Shown here piece by piece: positions 49,313-59,010 of a stretch of DNA of 64,000 bases. Source of the stretch: an uncultured Christensenella sp. (GTDB lineage Bacteria; Bacillota; Clostridia; Christensenellales; Borkfalkiaceae); contig CAJTUI010000005.1 in assembly GCA_910579705.1 (NCBI GenBank), positions 62,001-126,000 of the forward strand, given 5' to 3'. The translations under genes were made by a program, and so were the position numbers. The first letter of the stretch is position 1, and each line of letters begins with the position of its first letter. The notes under the pieces were generated by a model. The model did no database searches, had not been told where the DNA came from, and saw nothing but the letters and a program-made list of their open reading frames with translations.

Positions 49313-49789
49313 ATGGCTTTAATACCGAACGACACCGAAAAACGAATATCTGTGGAATTTCAAAAACGTGTAATCGAACTTATGGACGATGCCGAACTTA
49401 AAAAAAAGGATTTGGCCGTTAAGGCTAATGTCAGCATTTCCGTTCTATCTAGAATTTTAATCTATGGTATCATACCCAGTTTAGGGGTATTGATAAAATT
49501 AGCTGATACATTTAATGTTTCTTTGAAGTATTTGTTGGCTGAAAGTGAAGAAACGGATTTTGAAAAATCAGAAAAAAACGTTACGTTTCAAACCCGTTTA
49601 CAAGAACTTATAAAGGAAAATAAAACCAAATATTCTGTTATTGCTCACAGTATGCCATTTACGAAAAACTATTTCTACGAATGGGAAAAATCCAATACAA
49701 TACCTTCTTGGGAATATTTAAAAGCTATTGCTGATTACTTCAAAGTTTCTCCCGACTATTTACTTGGTCGCACCGATTACAAAAATTGA
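49313..49789 (+). CDS. Tandem-HTH regulator B, 158 aa
   Basis: Same two-domain layout as the preceding gene: FQKRVIELMDDAELKKKDLA, VKANVSISVLSRILIYGIIP, then TRLQELIKENKTKYSVIAHS and FYEWEKSNTIPSWEYLKAIA, ending YFKVSPDYLLGRTDYKN. The shared NYFYEW motif and length indicate gene duplication. 15 bp separates the two genes, which are probably co-transcribed. Confidence 0.8.
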   Translation: MALIPNDTEKRISVEFQKRVIELMDDAELKKKDLAVKANVSISVLSRILIYGIIPSLGVLIKLADTFNVSLKYLLAESEETDFEKSEKNVTFQTRLQELIKENKTKYSVIAHSMPFTKNYFYEWEKSNTIPSWEYLKAIADYFKVSPDYLLGRTDYKN

Positions 49790-49799
49790 CGCAAAAAAA

Positions 49800-49821
49800 G
49801 CCCCGCGCTGTCGCGCGGGGC
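49800..49821. terminator. Bidirectional terminator, HTH pair and thrC
   Basis: GCCCCGCGC-TGTC-GCGCGGGGC, 9-bp perfect stem, A run before and T-rich sequence after. Confidence 0.8.
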
Positions 49822-49827
49822 CGTTAT

Positions 49828-51312
49828 TTATTTACCTATAAAATCCATTACTTCTTCAAACAGTTTCTTTCTGTCCGCCGTGCGCGTGAACCGCGCGGGC
49901 TTATCCCTCAGCTCTTTGAGGCACTTGGGCACGGCCATTGCGGTCGCCGCGTGCAGACGCTTTATGCCCTTGAAACTGTCTTTCACGTCGTTGCCCGTGA
50001 CGGCGTAAAGCACGTCCTGCGGGAACTTGTACGGATTGGCGGTTGCGACGATAACCATTTTGGTTTCGTCCTTTTTATTTTTCTCGAACCAGTCCACCGC
50101 GACCTTCATTGCACAGCCCGTGTGCGTGTCCATCGTATAGCCCGTGTCGACAAATACGTCGTACATAGCCTCCACGCAACCGTCCTCGTCCGCGAACCCG
50201 CCGTCGAACGTTTTCGCGATTTCCTGCCGCTCCTCTTCGGTTATGCTGTACACGCCCTCGCTTTTGAGGTCAGCCATACGCTTTGCGGTAAGCTTTGCGT
50301 TTCTGCCCGAAATTTCGAAAATAAGCCTTTCGAGATTGGACGAAACGAGAATATCCATAGACGGCGAAGTGGTTTTGATAAATTCGCGGCGGATATCGTA
50401 CTCGCCCGTCTGCAAGAAGTCCGCAAGCACCTTATTGGAGTTTGACGCGCAATGCAGCCTGCGCACGGGCAGACCCATATTTTTGGCGTAATACGCCGCA
50501 AGAATATTGCCAAAGTTGCCCGTGGGCACGGTAAAATCTATCTCTTCGCCCGCCTGTATCTGGTTTGACGACAGCAAATCCAGATACGCGGAAAAATAAT
50601 ACGCTATCTGCGGCGCGAGCCTGCCGAAGTTAATCGAGTTCGCCGAAGACAAAACAACGTTCTTTTCGGCGAGCGCGGCCACCCGCTCCTCACTGGAAAA
50701 AATCTCTTTGACGGCGGTCTGGCAGTCGTCGAAATTGCCCTTGACCGCGACTACGTTCACATTTTTCCCTTCCTGCGTGCACATCTGCAACTTCTGCATT
50801 TTCGACACGCCCTCGCTGGGATAAAACACGCAGATTTTAACGCCGTCCGCGTCCTTGAACCCTTCGAGCGCGGCCTTGCCCGTATCGCCCGAGGTTGCTA
50901 CAAGCACGAGAATTTCCTGTTTAATGCCGCACAAATCGCACCCCTTTCTAAGAAGATAGGGCAACACGGTCAGCGCCATATCCTTGAACGCGCAAGTGGG
51001 GCCGTGAAAAAGTTCGAGTATGTAAACGCCGTCGTCCAGCCTGACGAGCGGCGCGGGGTCGTCGCCTTCAAACTTCGCGTACGCCGCCTCGCAAGCGGCC
51101 AAAAGCTCCTTTTTATCGTACTCGTCGAAAAACTTCGAAAGGATAAACGCCGCGCGCTCGGGATAGCTCATACCGAGCATCTGCTCCATATCCTGTCCCG
51201 AAACGCAAGGGAACTTTTCGGGCACGAAAAGCCCGCCGTTTTTGGCAAGCCCCTGTACGACCGCTTTCGCGCCCGTTACTTTTTCTCCGCCTCTGGTGCT
51301 GATAAATTTCAT
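49828..51312 (-). CDS. thrC: Threonine synthase
   Basis: 494 residues, PLP fold type II, long fungal/clostridial-type form. FHGPTCAFKDMALTVLPYLL carries the PLP lysine (AFKD), ATSGDTGKAALEGF binds the phosphate, PTGNFGNILAAYYAKNMGLP is the conserved glycine loop. It converts O-phosphohomoserine to threonine. GGAG precedes the ATG. No hom or thrB nearby. Confidence 0.95.
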   Translation of the reverse strand: MKFISTRGGEKVTGAKAVVQGLAKNGGLFVPEKFPCVSGQDMEQMLGMSYPERAAFILSKFFDEYDKKELLAACEAAYAKFEGDDPAPLVRLDDGVYILELFHGPTCAFKDMALTVLPYLLRKGCDLCGIKQEILVLVATSGDTGKAALEGFKDADGVKICVFYPSEGVSKMQKLQMCTQEGKNVNVVAVKGNFDDCQTAVKEIFSSEERVAALAEKNVVLSSANSINFGRLAPQIAYYFSAYLDLLSSNQIQAGEEIDFTVPTGNFGNILAAYYAKNMGLPVRRLHCASNSNKVLADFLQTGEYDIRREFIKTTSPSMDILVSSNLERLIFEISGRNAKLTAKRMADLKSEGVYSITEEERQEIAKTFDGGFADEDGCVEAMYDVFVDTGYTMDTHTGCAMKVAVDWFEKNKKDETKMVIVATANPYKFPQDVLYAVTGNDVKDSFKGIKRLHAATAMAVPKCLKELRDKPARFTRTADRKKLFEEVMDFIGK

Positions 51313-51362
51313 TATATAATCTCCGTTGATAAATTTACTTCACGGAAATTATTTCCGTAAAC

Positions 51363-51770
51363 TTATGCGTATTTTGCGATAAAGTCGGGCAGTTCTTCCT
51401 TAGCGCAACTACAAGTTATAGTAACCGTAATTCCGTTCTCTGCCGAAATTTTTTCGAGCATATAGAAAATGCCCGCAAGCTCTTTAAGCTCCTTGCCCGT
51501 AATTCTGGCAATTCCGTCTATGTAAATATATTCGTGGTCGCTGTTGCAAGCGGCAACGCCCTTTACGAACCCGCAAAGCGCCTCTTCGCCCGCGACTGCC
51601 CAGTCCTTAACGTCAATGAACCGCACTTCGCGTTTCAAGTCGTACATATACCTTTTAGTATCGGTAATAAAAACGCTGAGGCCCTTCGCGCTCTCCGCCT
51701 GAGAGTTCGCCGCGTCTATAAGCTGTTTTGTCTTGCCTGCGCCCTTTGGTCCGTATACCAGTTTAATCAT
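51363..51770 (-). CDS. Small P-loop ATP-binding protein, 135 aa
   Basis: KLVYGPKGAGKTKQLIDAAN at the N-terminus is a Walker A; EYIYIDGIARI near residue 80 is a Walker-B-like strand; a TITCS motif follows. No extra domain. AGGAGG precedes the ATG at 51770. Between aspartate-type aminotransferase and thrC genes but separated from both; role unknown. Confidence 0.75.
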   Translation of the reverse strand: MIKLVYGPKGAGKTKQLIDAANSQAESAKGLSVFITDTKRYMYDLKREVRFIDVKDWAVAGEEALCGFVKGVAACNSDHEYIYIDGIARITGKELKELAGIFYMLEKISAENGITVTITCSCAKEELPDFIAKYA

Positions 51771-51859
51771 TGAAATACCTCCTGAATGATGTGTAATATA
51801 TTCTATCAAGAAAACGAAGGAATTTCAATACCTTTTTGAAAATTTGTCAAAATAAATTT

Positions 51860-53062
51860 TTACTCGCACTCTTTCGCGAACTCTGCGATTTTTTCCAGCC
51901 CTTCGAGCATATCCTTTTCGGACAGCGCGTACGAAAGCCTTACCGCGTCGTCGTCGCCGAAACAGACGCCGGGCGTAAGCGCGACTTTTTTATGCGTAAG
52001 CAACAGGTCTGCCACGTCCATACTGCCGCGTATGCGCACGCCCTCGTAATACTTGCCGTAGAGATTGTCGCAAAGCAGCATTACGTAGAACGCGCCGTCG
52101 GGCTTGACGTAATCGAGCCCGAGCGCCTTCATTTCTTCCAGTTTTTGCAGCATCAGCTCGCGCCGCTTGCCGAACGCCTTAACCATATCGCGCACGGGTT
52201 TCTCGTCCCCCGTGAGCGCCGCGACGGACGCGTACTGGGTCATTGTGTTTACGTTCGAGGTAGAGTGGCTCTGGAACGACGAAATGGCTTTCGCGACGTG
52301 CTCGGGACAGGCGAGATAGCCCAGCCTCCAACCCGTCATAGCATAGGACTTGGAAACGCCGTTAATTACAATCGTCCTCTCCTTCATTGCGGGCGAGCAG
52401 CTTGCGATAGAGAAATGCGTTTCGCCGCCGTAAATAAGCTTTTCGTAAATCTCGTCCGACAGCACGGTCAAGTCGTATCTCTCGCACACTTCCGCAATCT
52501 TGCGTATCTCGTCCTCGGTATACACCGCGCCCGTGGGGTTGCAGGGGCTGTTGAAGATAAGCATTTTTGTATGCGGCGTAATCATATTCTCGATCTGCGC
52601 CGCCGTGACCTTGTAGCCGTGTCGCGCCTTTGCCATTACGTACACGGGCACGCCGCCGCAGCTTTTAACCACTTCGGGATATGTAAGCCAATAGGGCTTG
52701 GGTATAAGCACCTCGTCGCCGGGATTGATTGTTGCAAACACCGCGTTGAATATCGAGTGTTTCGCGCCGTTCGAAATTATTATCTGCGAGGGGTCGTATT
52801 CTAGATTATTGTCAAGTTTCAGCTTTTTTACAACAGCTTTTTTCAATTTGGGCAATCCCGCCGCCGCAACGTACTTGGTATAGCCCGCGTCCAGCGCGTC
52901 CTTCGCGGCCTGCACAATGTGCGCGGGCGTGTTGAAGTCGGGTTCGCCCACGCCGAAGTTTATAACCCTTTCGCCCGCCGCTTTCAGCTCGTTCGCTTTT
53001 GCGGATATGGCAAGAGTCATAGACGGCGCTATCGCCTTTATTCTTTCAGATACGTTAATCAT
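51860..53062 (-). CDS. PLP-dependent aminotransferase (aspartate aminotransferase type)
   Basis: 400 residues of class I aminotransferase: FGVGEPDFNTPAHIVQAAKD, NPCNPTGAVYTEDEIRKIAE, DLTVLSDEIYEKLIYGG (PLP-contact Asp and Tyr), VINGVSKSYAMTGWRLGYLA (Schiff-base Lys in SKSYAMTGWR) and VRLSYALSEKDM (substrate Arg). This is the bacterial AspAT subgroup Ib. GAGG precedes the ATG at 53062. Substrate range not deducible. Confidence 0.92.
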   Translation of the reverse strand: MINVSERIKAIAPSMTLAISAKANELKAAGERVINFGVGEPDFNTPAHIVQAAKDALDAGYTKYVAAAGLPKLKKAVVKKLKLDNNLEYDPSQIIISNGAKHSIFNAVFATINPGDEVLIPKPYWLTYPEVVKSCGGVPVYVMAKARHGYKVTAAQIENMITPHTKMLIFNSPCNPTGAVYTEDEIRKIAEVCERYDLTVLSDEIYEKLIYGGETHFSIASCSPAMKERTIVINGVSKSYAMTGWRLGYLACPEHVAKAISSFQSHSTSNVNTMTQYASVAALTGDEKPVRDMVKAFGKRRELMLQKLEEMKALGLDYVKPDGAFYVMLLCDNLYGKYYEGVRIRGSMDVADLLLTHKKVALTPGVCFGDDDAVRLSYALSEKDMLEGLEKIAEFAKECE

Positions 53063-53162
53063 ATGTAATCCTCGCTTAAATGTGTCGTTATAACACAGAT
53101 TATTATACACGTGCGCGCGCGTATTTGCAAATATTTGAACGGAAATTTTAGCTTTACAAGGC

Positions 53163-53191
53163 CCGAAACGGGTCGGTTTTCGGGTTTTTTA
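53163..53191 (+). terminator. Terminator-like hairpin without an upstream plus-strand gene
   Basis: CCCGAAAC / GTTTTCGGG stem with a CGGGTCG-type loop followed by TTTTTT on the plus strand. The only gene upstream is on the other strand. It could shield the surface-protein promoter from antisense transcription. Confidence 0.5.
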
Positions 53192-53238
53192 TCAAATACT
53201 TATAAAAAGCGGACGAATAAAAAAGTTTGTCAAAACGC

Positions 53239-53267
53239 TTGACAAATGCTTTTTGATATAATATAAA
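53239..53267 (+). promoter_or_regulatory. Promoter of the surface protein gene
   Basis: TTGACA (53239-53244), 17 nt, TATAAA (53262-53267), about 70 bp before the ATG. Confidence 0.7.
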
Positions 53268-53340
53268 CTATACATATCGTATGTGTTGCCGCATATTACA
53301 TAATATATAGTGCAACCAAAAACAACGATACGGAGGTTTT

Positions 53341-56300
53341 ATGAAAACTATGAATAAACGCGCGGCAATCGCCGGTCTTGGCGCCGCTTGCGTACTTTCG
53401 CTTTCGATTGGCGCGTGTATGCTGGCTGTCAGACCCGCACAGTCTGCCGCACTTGCAGAGGACGCTGTTGCGCCCAACGTTAAAACTTATTTTTACGACA
53501 ACCTCGTTGACGCTGAAAATAAGGAGTACACGCTCGCGAAAAAGTTCTATAAAGCATTTGAAGAACTCGATAAAAACGGAGATTTCAAGGACGGCAGAGT
53601 TGACTACGCGCTTGACAAAATCCTGACTTCGGACGAAATCAAGGGCTGGGTAGAAAACGGCGAACTTACCATTCCCAAAGCTTTCGGCGCGGCGCGCGAC
53701 GCTTTCCGCACCGACCACCCCGAAATCTTCTACATCGATTTCTACAAGCTGACAATCAGCGCGGGCCGCAGCGGCGGCGTTTACAGCGCGTACATCGATT
53801 CTGGACGCGAGGCCAACGCCTATATGGATAAGAGCATCAATACCGAGGCGAAGGTAAACACGGCCATCAACGCGCTCAACGCCAAAATCGACGAGATTGC
53901 GGCCAAAGCGAACGAAGAGGCAGAAAAGGACACTTACAGCACCGCAAAGGAAGTTGTTAAGGCCAGATACGTAAACAAGTATCTTGCGGAGTATATCGAG
54001 TACGACTACGTTGCATACGACAACAAGGACAACGAAAACGCGGACGTATCTTCCCAGATAAACACGCCTTACGGCGGACTTGTGCTCGGTAAATCGGTCT
54101 GCGGCGGATATTCGACCAGCTTTAAGGTGGTAATGGATAAACTGGGTATCCCCTGCCTTACCGTAAACGGAACGAGCAACCAGAAAGACGAAACGGGCAA
54201 GAATTCCAGCGGCAGCGTTTACCATATGTGGAACTACGTATGGCTTGCAAATCCCCCCGCGGTCCAAGGCGAACCCGCCGCGTATTCGGCGCGCGCCAAC
54301 GGCGGCGAATGGTATTCGGTTGACGTTACCTGGAACAGCCCGGCTACCAATAAAAACAAGTATATGCTTATGAGCAAGGACGCAGACGCGCTTATTCACG
54401 TAAACGACGGCGTAATCTCTTCTTCTGGCTACGAGCTTGTTTATCCCGAGCTTTCGGGCCACAACTACGGCAGCACGGGCGAAACCGACGGCTTGCAGTT
54501 CTCGATAATCTACGAATCTTCCGGCAACAAGGACGAATACGACAACGACATAGTCCAGAACTGGGAAACGATAAGCTACAACGGCAAGGGCGCGAAAAGG
54601 CTTATAGAGGAAGACAATCTCCACATAGTGTTCCGCAACGCGTTTATGGACAAAAAAACCGGCGAAATGAAATGGACCAGCTGGTGCGATCTGGACGGTT
54701 ACAGACAGTACGTTGCCGAGGCAACGGGCAGCGACGGCCTTGTTGTAGACAGCGGCAACGAAACCAAACAGTACGGCAACCCCAGCTACCTCTACTCGCA
54801 GTACGCGGTGTTCGAAGTAGGTCCCGATATGAAGTACGACCCCGTATACGGCAGTCCCAACGCACAGACGAATGTTAATACTTTCTTCTCGGACGACTGC
54901 AAGATAGAAGAAAACATCGAGGCCATATCCGATTTGAAGGTAAACGAATCCTTCGGAACTTATACTCCCCCTCCCCACGCGATGTCGTCTACCCCGTCGT
55001 TCCAGGCGGAGCAGACCATAAGCGACAGTATGCGCGACCCGAAGATTAAAGACAAGGTCATAATGAGCGAAAAGTACGCTTACAACATCTCCGTCACCTA
55101 TAACGAAGATATGCATATACTCGACGAGAGCAAACCCATCGGCATTACGTTCGTAAACGGTTTCAAAAACATTTACGAATACGCGAAGCTTCTTCCTCTC
55201 GACGACAAAGGAACTTTGGTTGAGCTTGTCAAGTCCTCGCCCGACAGCGGCTACGACACGCTGAAATTCAAGTTTATACCCAGCCTTATGTACGAGCATA
55301 ACCGTTGCGGTTACAGCTTCACGTTTACGAACGTAGGCTCTGCGAAACTTGTGGCCAAGAAAGTGGACGGACAGCTTACTACGGTAACCTCAGACAAGTT
55401 GCCCAACTCGGTTTACTACAACTTCTCCAGAATTTCCGGCGCCTGCCCCGCACGTTTCAACTATGACGGAAGGCTTTGGATCGAATGCTGCGCACAGCCT
55501 ACTTTAATTGACAACTCCGACCTGTCCGTAAACGGATTTAAGGACGAGGAAGGCAACAGCACCTTCTCCGAGCACGAGAGGAGCCAGATGATGCTCGTAG
55601 TAGAGAACGTGAACGAAGAAACCGAAAATTCTATGCTTGACGCCATCGATTCCAACAAGGATATGGTTAGCAGCGACGACATTCACGCAAGCCAGACCTA
55701 CGACATCAGGTTGCAGATTTGTAACAAGTATCCCACCATTTCCGACGGCAGCTACATTAAAATGGCGCTCGGTTTCCCCGAAGGCTACGGCCCCGATATG
55801 GCAGGCGTAACGTTTAAACTCTTCCACCGTAAACACATTCAGGGCGACGAGTACATCATAGAGGAAATTCCCTGCGTTGTCACCCAGTTCGGTATAGTTG
55901 CTACGGTTACCAGTTTCTCGCCGTATATGGTTGCGGTCGTGGACGCGGACAAAGCGACCACGAAGAACGTGTTTGCAAGCATAAACGGTGCGGGCGGCAA
56001 GCTCAATGCTCAGGACGGACAGATTCAGGCGCTTGAAAAAGCCGGCGACAAATACACCTACACCATTAAACCCGACGAAGGTTATATGATTTATTCCGTA
56101 ACCCTTAACAACAAACAGATTAAGGACCAAGTTACGGCGGACGGAAAGCTTACCTTAAACTACGAAGATCTTGACGCAAATAACGAGCTTGAAATCAAGT
56201 ACATCGCGATAGAGGCGGCACAGCGTTTCGTAGACAAGGAAATCGCGGAACCCGTAAAGGTTATGATTTCTACGGAAGGCGAAAGCAACAAGGTTGAAGG

Positions 56301-56481
56301 CACGGGCGGCGTTCAGGATCTGGTTATCCCCGAAATTCCCGACCCTACCCCCACTCCTAACCCCGGCAATACCGACAAACCCGTAAACACCACGGCGATT
56401 ATAATAAGCGTGGTCGCGGTTGTCGTAGCGCTCGGCGCGGGCGTTGCGGTTGTGATGGTTCTCAAACGCAAAAAGCAATAA
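53341..56481 (+). CDS. Large membrane-anchored transglutaminase-like surface protein, 1046 aa
   Basis: Signal peptide (AAIAGLGAACVLSLSIGACM ... SAALAEDA) and a C-terminal proline-rich linker (PDPTPTPNPGNTDKP), membrane helix and KRKKQ stop-transfer tail; no LPXTG. Residues 240-345 contain GKSVCGGYSTSFKVVMDKLG, VYHMWNYVWL and WYSVDVTWN, giving the Cys-His-Asp triad of transglutaminase-like proteins. Several beta-rich regions follow. GGAGG precedes the ATG. It is probably displayed on the outer membrane face; whether it is a protease, crosslinker or binder is open. Confidence 0.85.
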   Translation: MKTMNKRAAIAGLGAACVLSLSIGACMLAVRPAQSAALAEDAVAPNVKTYFYDNLVDAENKEYTLAKKFYKAFEELDKNGDFKDGRVDYALDKILTSDEIKGWVENGELTIPKAFGAARDAFRTDHPEIFYIDFYKLTISAGRSGGVYSAYIDSGREANAYMDKSINTEAKVNTAINALNAKIDEIAAKANEEAEKDTYSTAKEVVKARYVNKYLAEYIEYDYVAYDNKDNENADVSSQINTPYGGLVLGKSVCGGYSTSFKVVMDKLGIPCLTVNGTSNQKDETGKNSSGSVYHMWNYVWLANPPAVQGEPAAYSARANGGEWYSVDVTWNSPATNKNKYMLMSKDADALIHVNDGVISSSGYELVYPELSGHNYGSTGETDGLQFSIIYESSGNKDEYDNDIVQNWETISYNGKGAKRLIEEDNLHIVFRNAFMDKKTGEMKWTSWCDLDGYRQYVAEATGSDGLVVDSGNETKQYGNPSYLYSQYAVFEVGPDMKYDPVYGSPNAQTNVNTFFSDDCKIEENIEAISDLKVNESFGTYTPPPHAMSSTPSFQAEQTISDSMRDPKIKDKVIMSEKYAYNISVTYNEDMHILDESKPIGITFVNGFKNIYEYAKLLPLDDKGTLVELVKSSPDSGYDTLKFKFIPSLMYEHNRCGYSFTFTNVGSAKLVAKKVDGQLTTVTSDKLPNSVYYNFSRISGACPARFNYDGRLWIECCAQPTLIDNSDLSVNGFKDEEGNSTFSEHERSQMMLVVENVNEETENSMLDAIDSNKDMVSSDDIHASQTYDIRLQICNKYPTISDGSYIKMALGFPEGYGPDMAGVTFKLFHRKHIQGDEYIIEEIPCVVTQFGIVATVTSFSPYMVAVVDADKATTKNVFASINGAGGKLNAQDGQIQALEKAGDKYTYTIKPDEGYMIYSVTLNNKQIKDQVTADGKLTLNYEDLDANNELEIKYIAIEAAQRFVDKEIAEPVKVMISTEGESNKVEGTGGVQDLVIPEIPDPTPTPNPGNTDKPVNTTAIIISVVAVVVALGAGVAVVMVLKRKKQ

Positions 56482-56490
56482 CGGATAATT

Positions 56491-56530
56491 AAAAAGCCCC
56501 GCACGGGTAATCCCGTGCGGGGCTTATTTT
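56491..56530. terminator. Bidirectional terminator, surface protein and feo operon
   Basis: AAGCCCCGCACGGG / CCCGTGCGGGGCTT, 14-bp perfect stem with a 4-nt loop and T run. Confidence 0.9.
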
Positions 56531-56688
56531 TATTTGTCCTTGTGTTTGTCGCAGAGCGTACAGCCGCCGCAACCGCAGTCGCAACCGCAACCGCCCTTGT
56601 GCTTTATCTTTCTGTATATTATAACGCCTATCGCCGCGGCGACTGCAACGCAAACCGTTACCAATACGGCTATGTCGACACCGTTCAT
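56530..56688 (-). CDS. FeoB-associated Cys-rich membrane protein, 52 aa
   Basis: Read directly from the minus strand: MNGVDIAVLVTVCVAVAAAI, then GVIIYRKIKHKGGCGCDCGC, then GGCTLCDKHKDK. One membrane helix followed by a Cys-rich tail with seven Cys, the pattern of the FeoB-associated Cys-rich family. GGAGGAAG precedes the ATG, 3 nt after the feoB stop. It probably assists ferrous iron passage. Confidence 0.9.
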   Translation of the reverse strand: MNGVDIAVLVTVCVAVAAAIGVIIYRKIKHKGGCGCDCGCGGCTLCDKHKDK

Positions 56689-56691
56689 ATT

Positions 56692-59010
56692 TCACTTCCT
56701 CCTTCTATGGAACGCCTTAAAAACGTCGAATTTGCCCGTGTTTCTCAAAACTATTAGCGCCGTTACCGCCGCGCTTGCCGCAAGCCAGATAAACAGCGTC
56801 CACCACCATTCGCCGACCGTGTATACCGCGGAAGAAATTACCGCGCTTGCCGCAAGCCAGAACAAAAGCGTCCACTTGAATTTACCTTTCGCAAGCTCCG
56901 CGCGCGCCGTGGCACAGGCCGCGAAACAGGGGATTGTGGTCATATTGAACGCGATGAACGCCAATATCCCCGCGCCCGTTATTCCCGTTGCGGAAACCAT
57001 TGCCGTAACGTCCGCCGCGCCGTCTATCGCGCCGATTACTTCGTTTACGTCTATTCCGCCGATATTGCCGCCCAGCGCCGCCACACAGCCCGCCAGCGTG
57101 CCGAAAGTCGCAATCACGTTTTCCTTGGCTATGAGGCCCGTTATCGCCGCGACCGCAAACACCCAGCCGAATTCGCCGAGCTGCGCGCCGAAACCCAGCG
57201 GAGTGAACACGGGCTGTATAAGCATACCCAGCGAGGCGAGAATGGACTCGTTCATTTTATCGTCCGCAAGATAGTGCCAGCCCCAGTCCAGATGAGAAAA
57301 CAGCCAGACGATTACAGTGGACGCGAATATTACGGTAAAAGCTTTTTTAATGAAGTGTTTCGCTTTGTCCCAGAGGTGCAAAAGCAAATTTCTGAACCCC
57401 GGCATATGGTAAGCGGGCAGCTCCATTATAAACGGAGGGGTTTCGCCGCGCATCGAGGTGTTGCGCATTAAGAGCACGCACACGACCGCGGCGCACACAC
57501 CGAGAACGTACATTCCGAAAGTAATCGCCTCGACGTTGTTCATACCGGCAAGCGCGCACAGCGCGCCGCCGCAGGCGGTAAGTATAGGCAGCTTCGCGCC
57601 GCAGGAAAAGAACGGTATTACCCTTATTGTCGCGGTGCGCTCCCTGTCGTCGGCAAGCGTTCTCGTATTAATCGTAGCGGGTATCGAGCAGCCGAAACCC
57701 ATTACCATAGGCAAAAATGCCCTGCCCGAAAGCCCGAAACGACGAAACAGCCTGTCTAGAACGAACGCGATACGCGCCATATAGCCCGTGTCTTCGAGTA
57801 TGGAGAAAAGCAGAAACAGCGTGAGTATCTGCGGCAGGAACCCGAGGACGGCGAAGATACCGCCGAGAATTCCGTCGCCGACAAGGCCCGTTGACCATTC
57901 CGCGGCTCCGCCGCGCTCCATAAGCGTAAGCACGCCGTCGGTAATGTGGTTTAAAAACACGTTCAGAAAGTTTGTCAGCATCACGCCGGGCGAAAACACC
58001 GCGCCGTCGTAGATTACCGACAACAGCTCCACGCCGAAGTTGTTATAGACGATTGCACCGTCCTCTTCCGCCGCAAGGCCCAAATCCACCAGCGACGGCA
58101 TCCAGCCCATACTGTCCGTAAAACCGTTTAGATACAGCAGGTTTTCCGAGAACGTGAGGTGGAAAATGAGGAACATAACCAACGCGAATATGGGTATCGC
58201 CCACACCCTGTGCGTTAAAACGCGGTCAATCCTGTAAGATTTTGTAAGCGCGCCGTCGTCGGACTTTTTTATCTTTGCGCCGCAAAGATTTCCGCATATG
58301 TACTTATAGCGTTCGTCCGCGATAACCGCCTCCAAGTCCTCGCCCGCGGCCGCGCGTTCAAGCGCCTCCCGCGCGCCCTTGCGCGCAAGCTCCAACTCGT
58401 CGCGTTCGAGTAGCTTCAACGCGTGGAACAGCGGGGATTTGACATCTTCCTCGGCGTAATACGCGCACGCGGTCTGTATTTGTCTTTCCAGAACTGCCTG
58501 CAACACGGTGCTGCCCTTGCGCTCCTTGCCCATTGCCACGGCCCTGTCCATAAGCCGTTTTATGCCCTTGCCCCTCAGCGCGGAGATTTCGACCACGGGC
58601 ACGCCAAGCGCGTTTTCAAGCGTTGCGGCGTCTATTTTATCGCCCGCCTTCTCGACCTCGTCCATCATATTCAGCGCGATTATAACCGGCACGTCCGTTT
58701 CCAAAAGCTGGGTGGTCAGATACAGATTGCGTTCGAGATTGGTCGCGTCAACTATATTGATAATGCCGTCTGGCTGCTCGCCCACTATGTAGTTTCGGGA
58801 GATAACCTCTTCTGGCGTGTACGGCGAAAGCGAATATATACCGGGCAGGTCGATTATCTTCACGTTTTCCGCCCCGCCCCTGTAAACGCCCTCCCGCTTG
58901 TCGACGGTAACGCCCGGCCAGTTGCCTACGTGCGCCGTAGAACCCGTAAGCGCGTTAAACAGCGTTGTCTTGCCGCTGTTGGGATTGCCCGCAAGCGCAA
59001 AAGTTTTCAT
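56692..59010 (-). CDS. feoB: Ferrous iron transporter FeoB
   Basis: 772 residues. N-terminal G domain: LAGNPNSGKTTLFNALTGST (G1), DLPGIYSLSPYTPEE (G3), IIALNMMDEVEKAGD (G4), then a helical GDI-like spacer and about ten membrane helices with the paired gates LPILTACGGALCALAG and FGCSIPATINTRTLADDRER. ATG 59010 overlaps the feoA stop (ATGA), with GGAGG upstream. Middle gene of feoA-feoB-Cys-rich. Confidence 0.97.
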   Translation of the reverse strand: MKTFALAGNPNSGKTTLFNALTGSTAHVGNWPGVTVDKREGVYRGGAENVKIIDLPGIYSLSPYTPEEVISRNYIVGEQPDGIINIVDATNLERNLYLTTQLLETDVPVIIALNMMDEVEKAGDKIDAATLENALGVPVVEISALRGKGIKRLMDRAVAMGKERKGSTVLQAVLERQIQTACAYYAEEDVKSPLFHALKLLERDELELARKGAREALERAAAGEDLEAVIADERYKYICGNLCGAKIKKSDDGALTKSYRIDRVLTHRVWAIPIFALVMFLIFHLTFSENLLYLNGFTDSMGWMPSLVDLGLAAEEDGAIVYNNFGVELLSVIYDGAVFSPGVMLTNFLNVFLNHITDGVLTLMERGGAAEWSTGLVGDGILGGIFAVLGFLPQILTLFLLFSILEDTGYMARIAFVLDRLFRRFGLSGRAFLPMVMGFGCSIPATINTRTLADDRERTATIRVIPFFSCGAKLPILTACGGALCALAGMNNVEAITFGMYVLGVCAAVVCVLLMRNTSMRGETPPFIMELPAYHMPGFRNLLLHLWDKAKHFIKKAFTVIFASTVIVWLFSHLDWGWHYLADDKMNESILASLGMLIQPVFTPLGFGAQLGEFGWVFAVAAITGLIAKENVIATFGTLAGCVAALGGNIGGIDVNEVIGAIDGAADVTAMVSATGITGAGILAFIAFNMTTIPCFAACATARAELAKGKFKWTLLFWLAASAVISSAVYTVGEWWWTLFIWLAASAAVTALIVLRNTGKFDVFKAFHRRRK

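Noticed and set aside
53296..55299. A 667-residue open frame opposite the surface protein gene
   Set aside because: Antisense shadow; the plus-strand frame has a signal peptide, catalytic triad and membrane anchor with a good promoter and Shine-Dalgarno.
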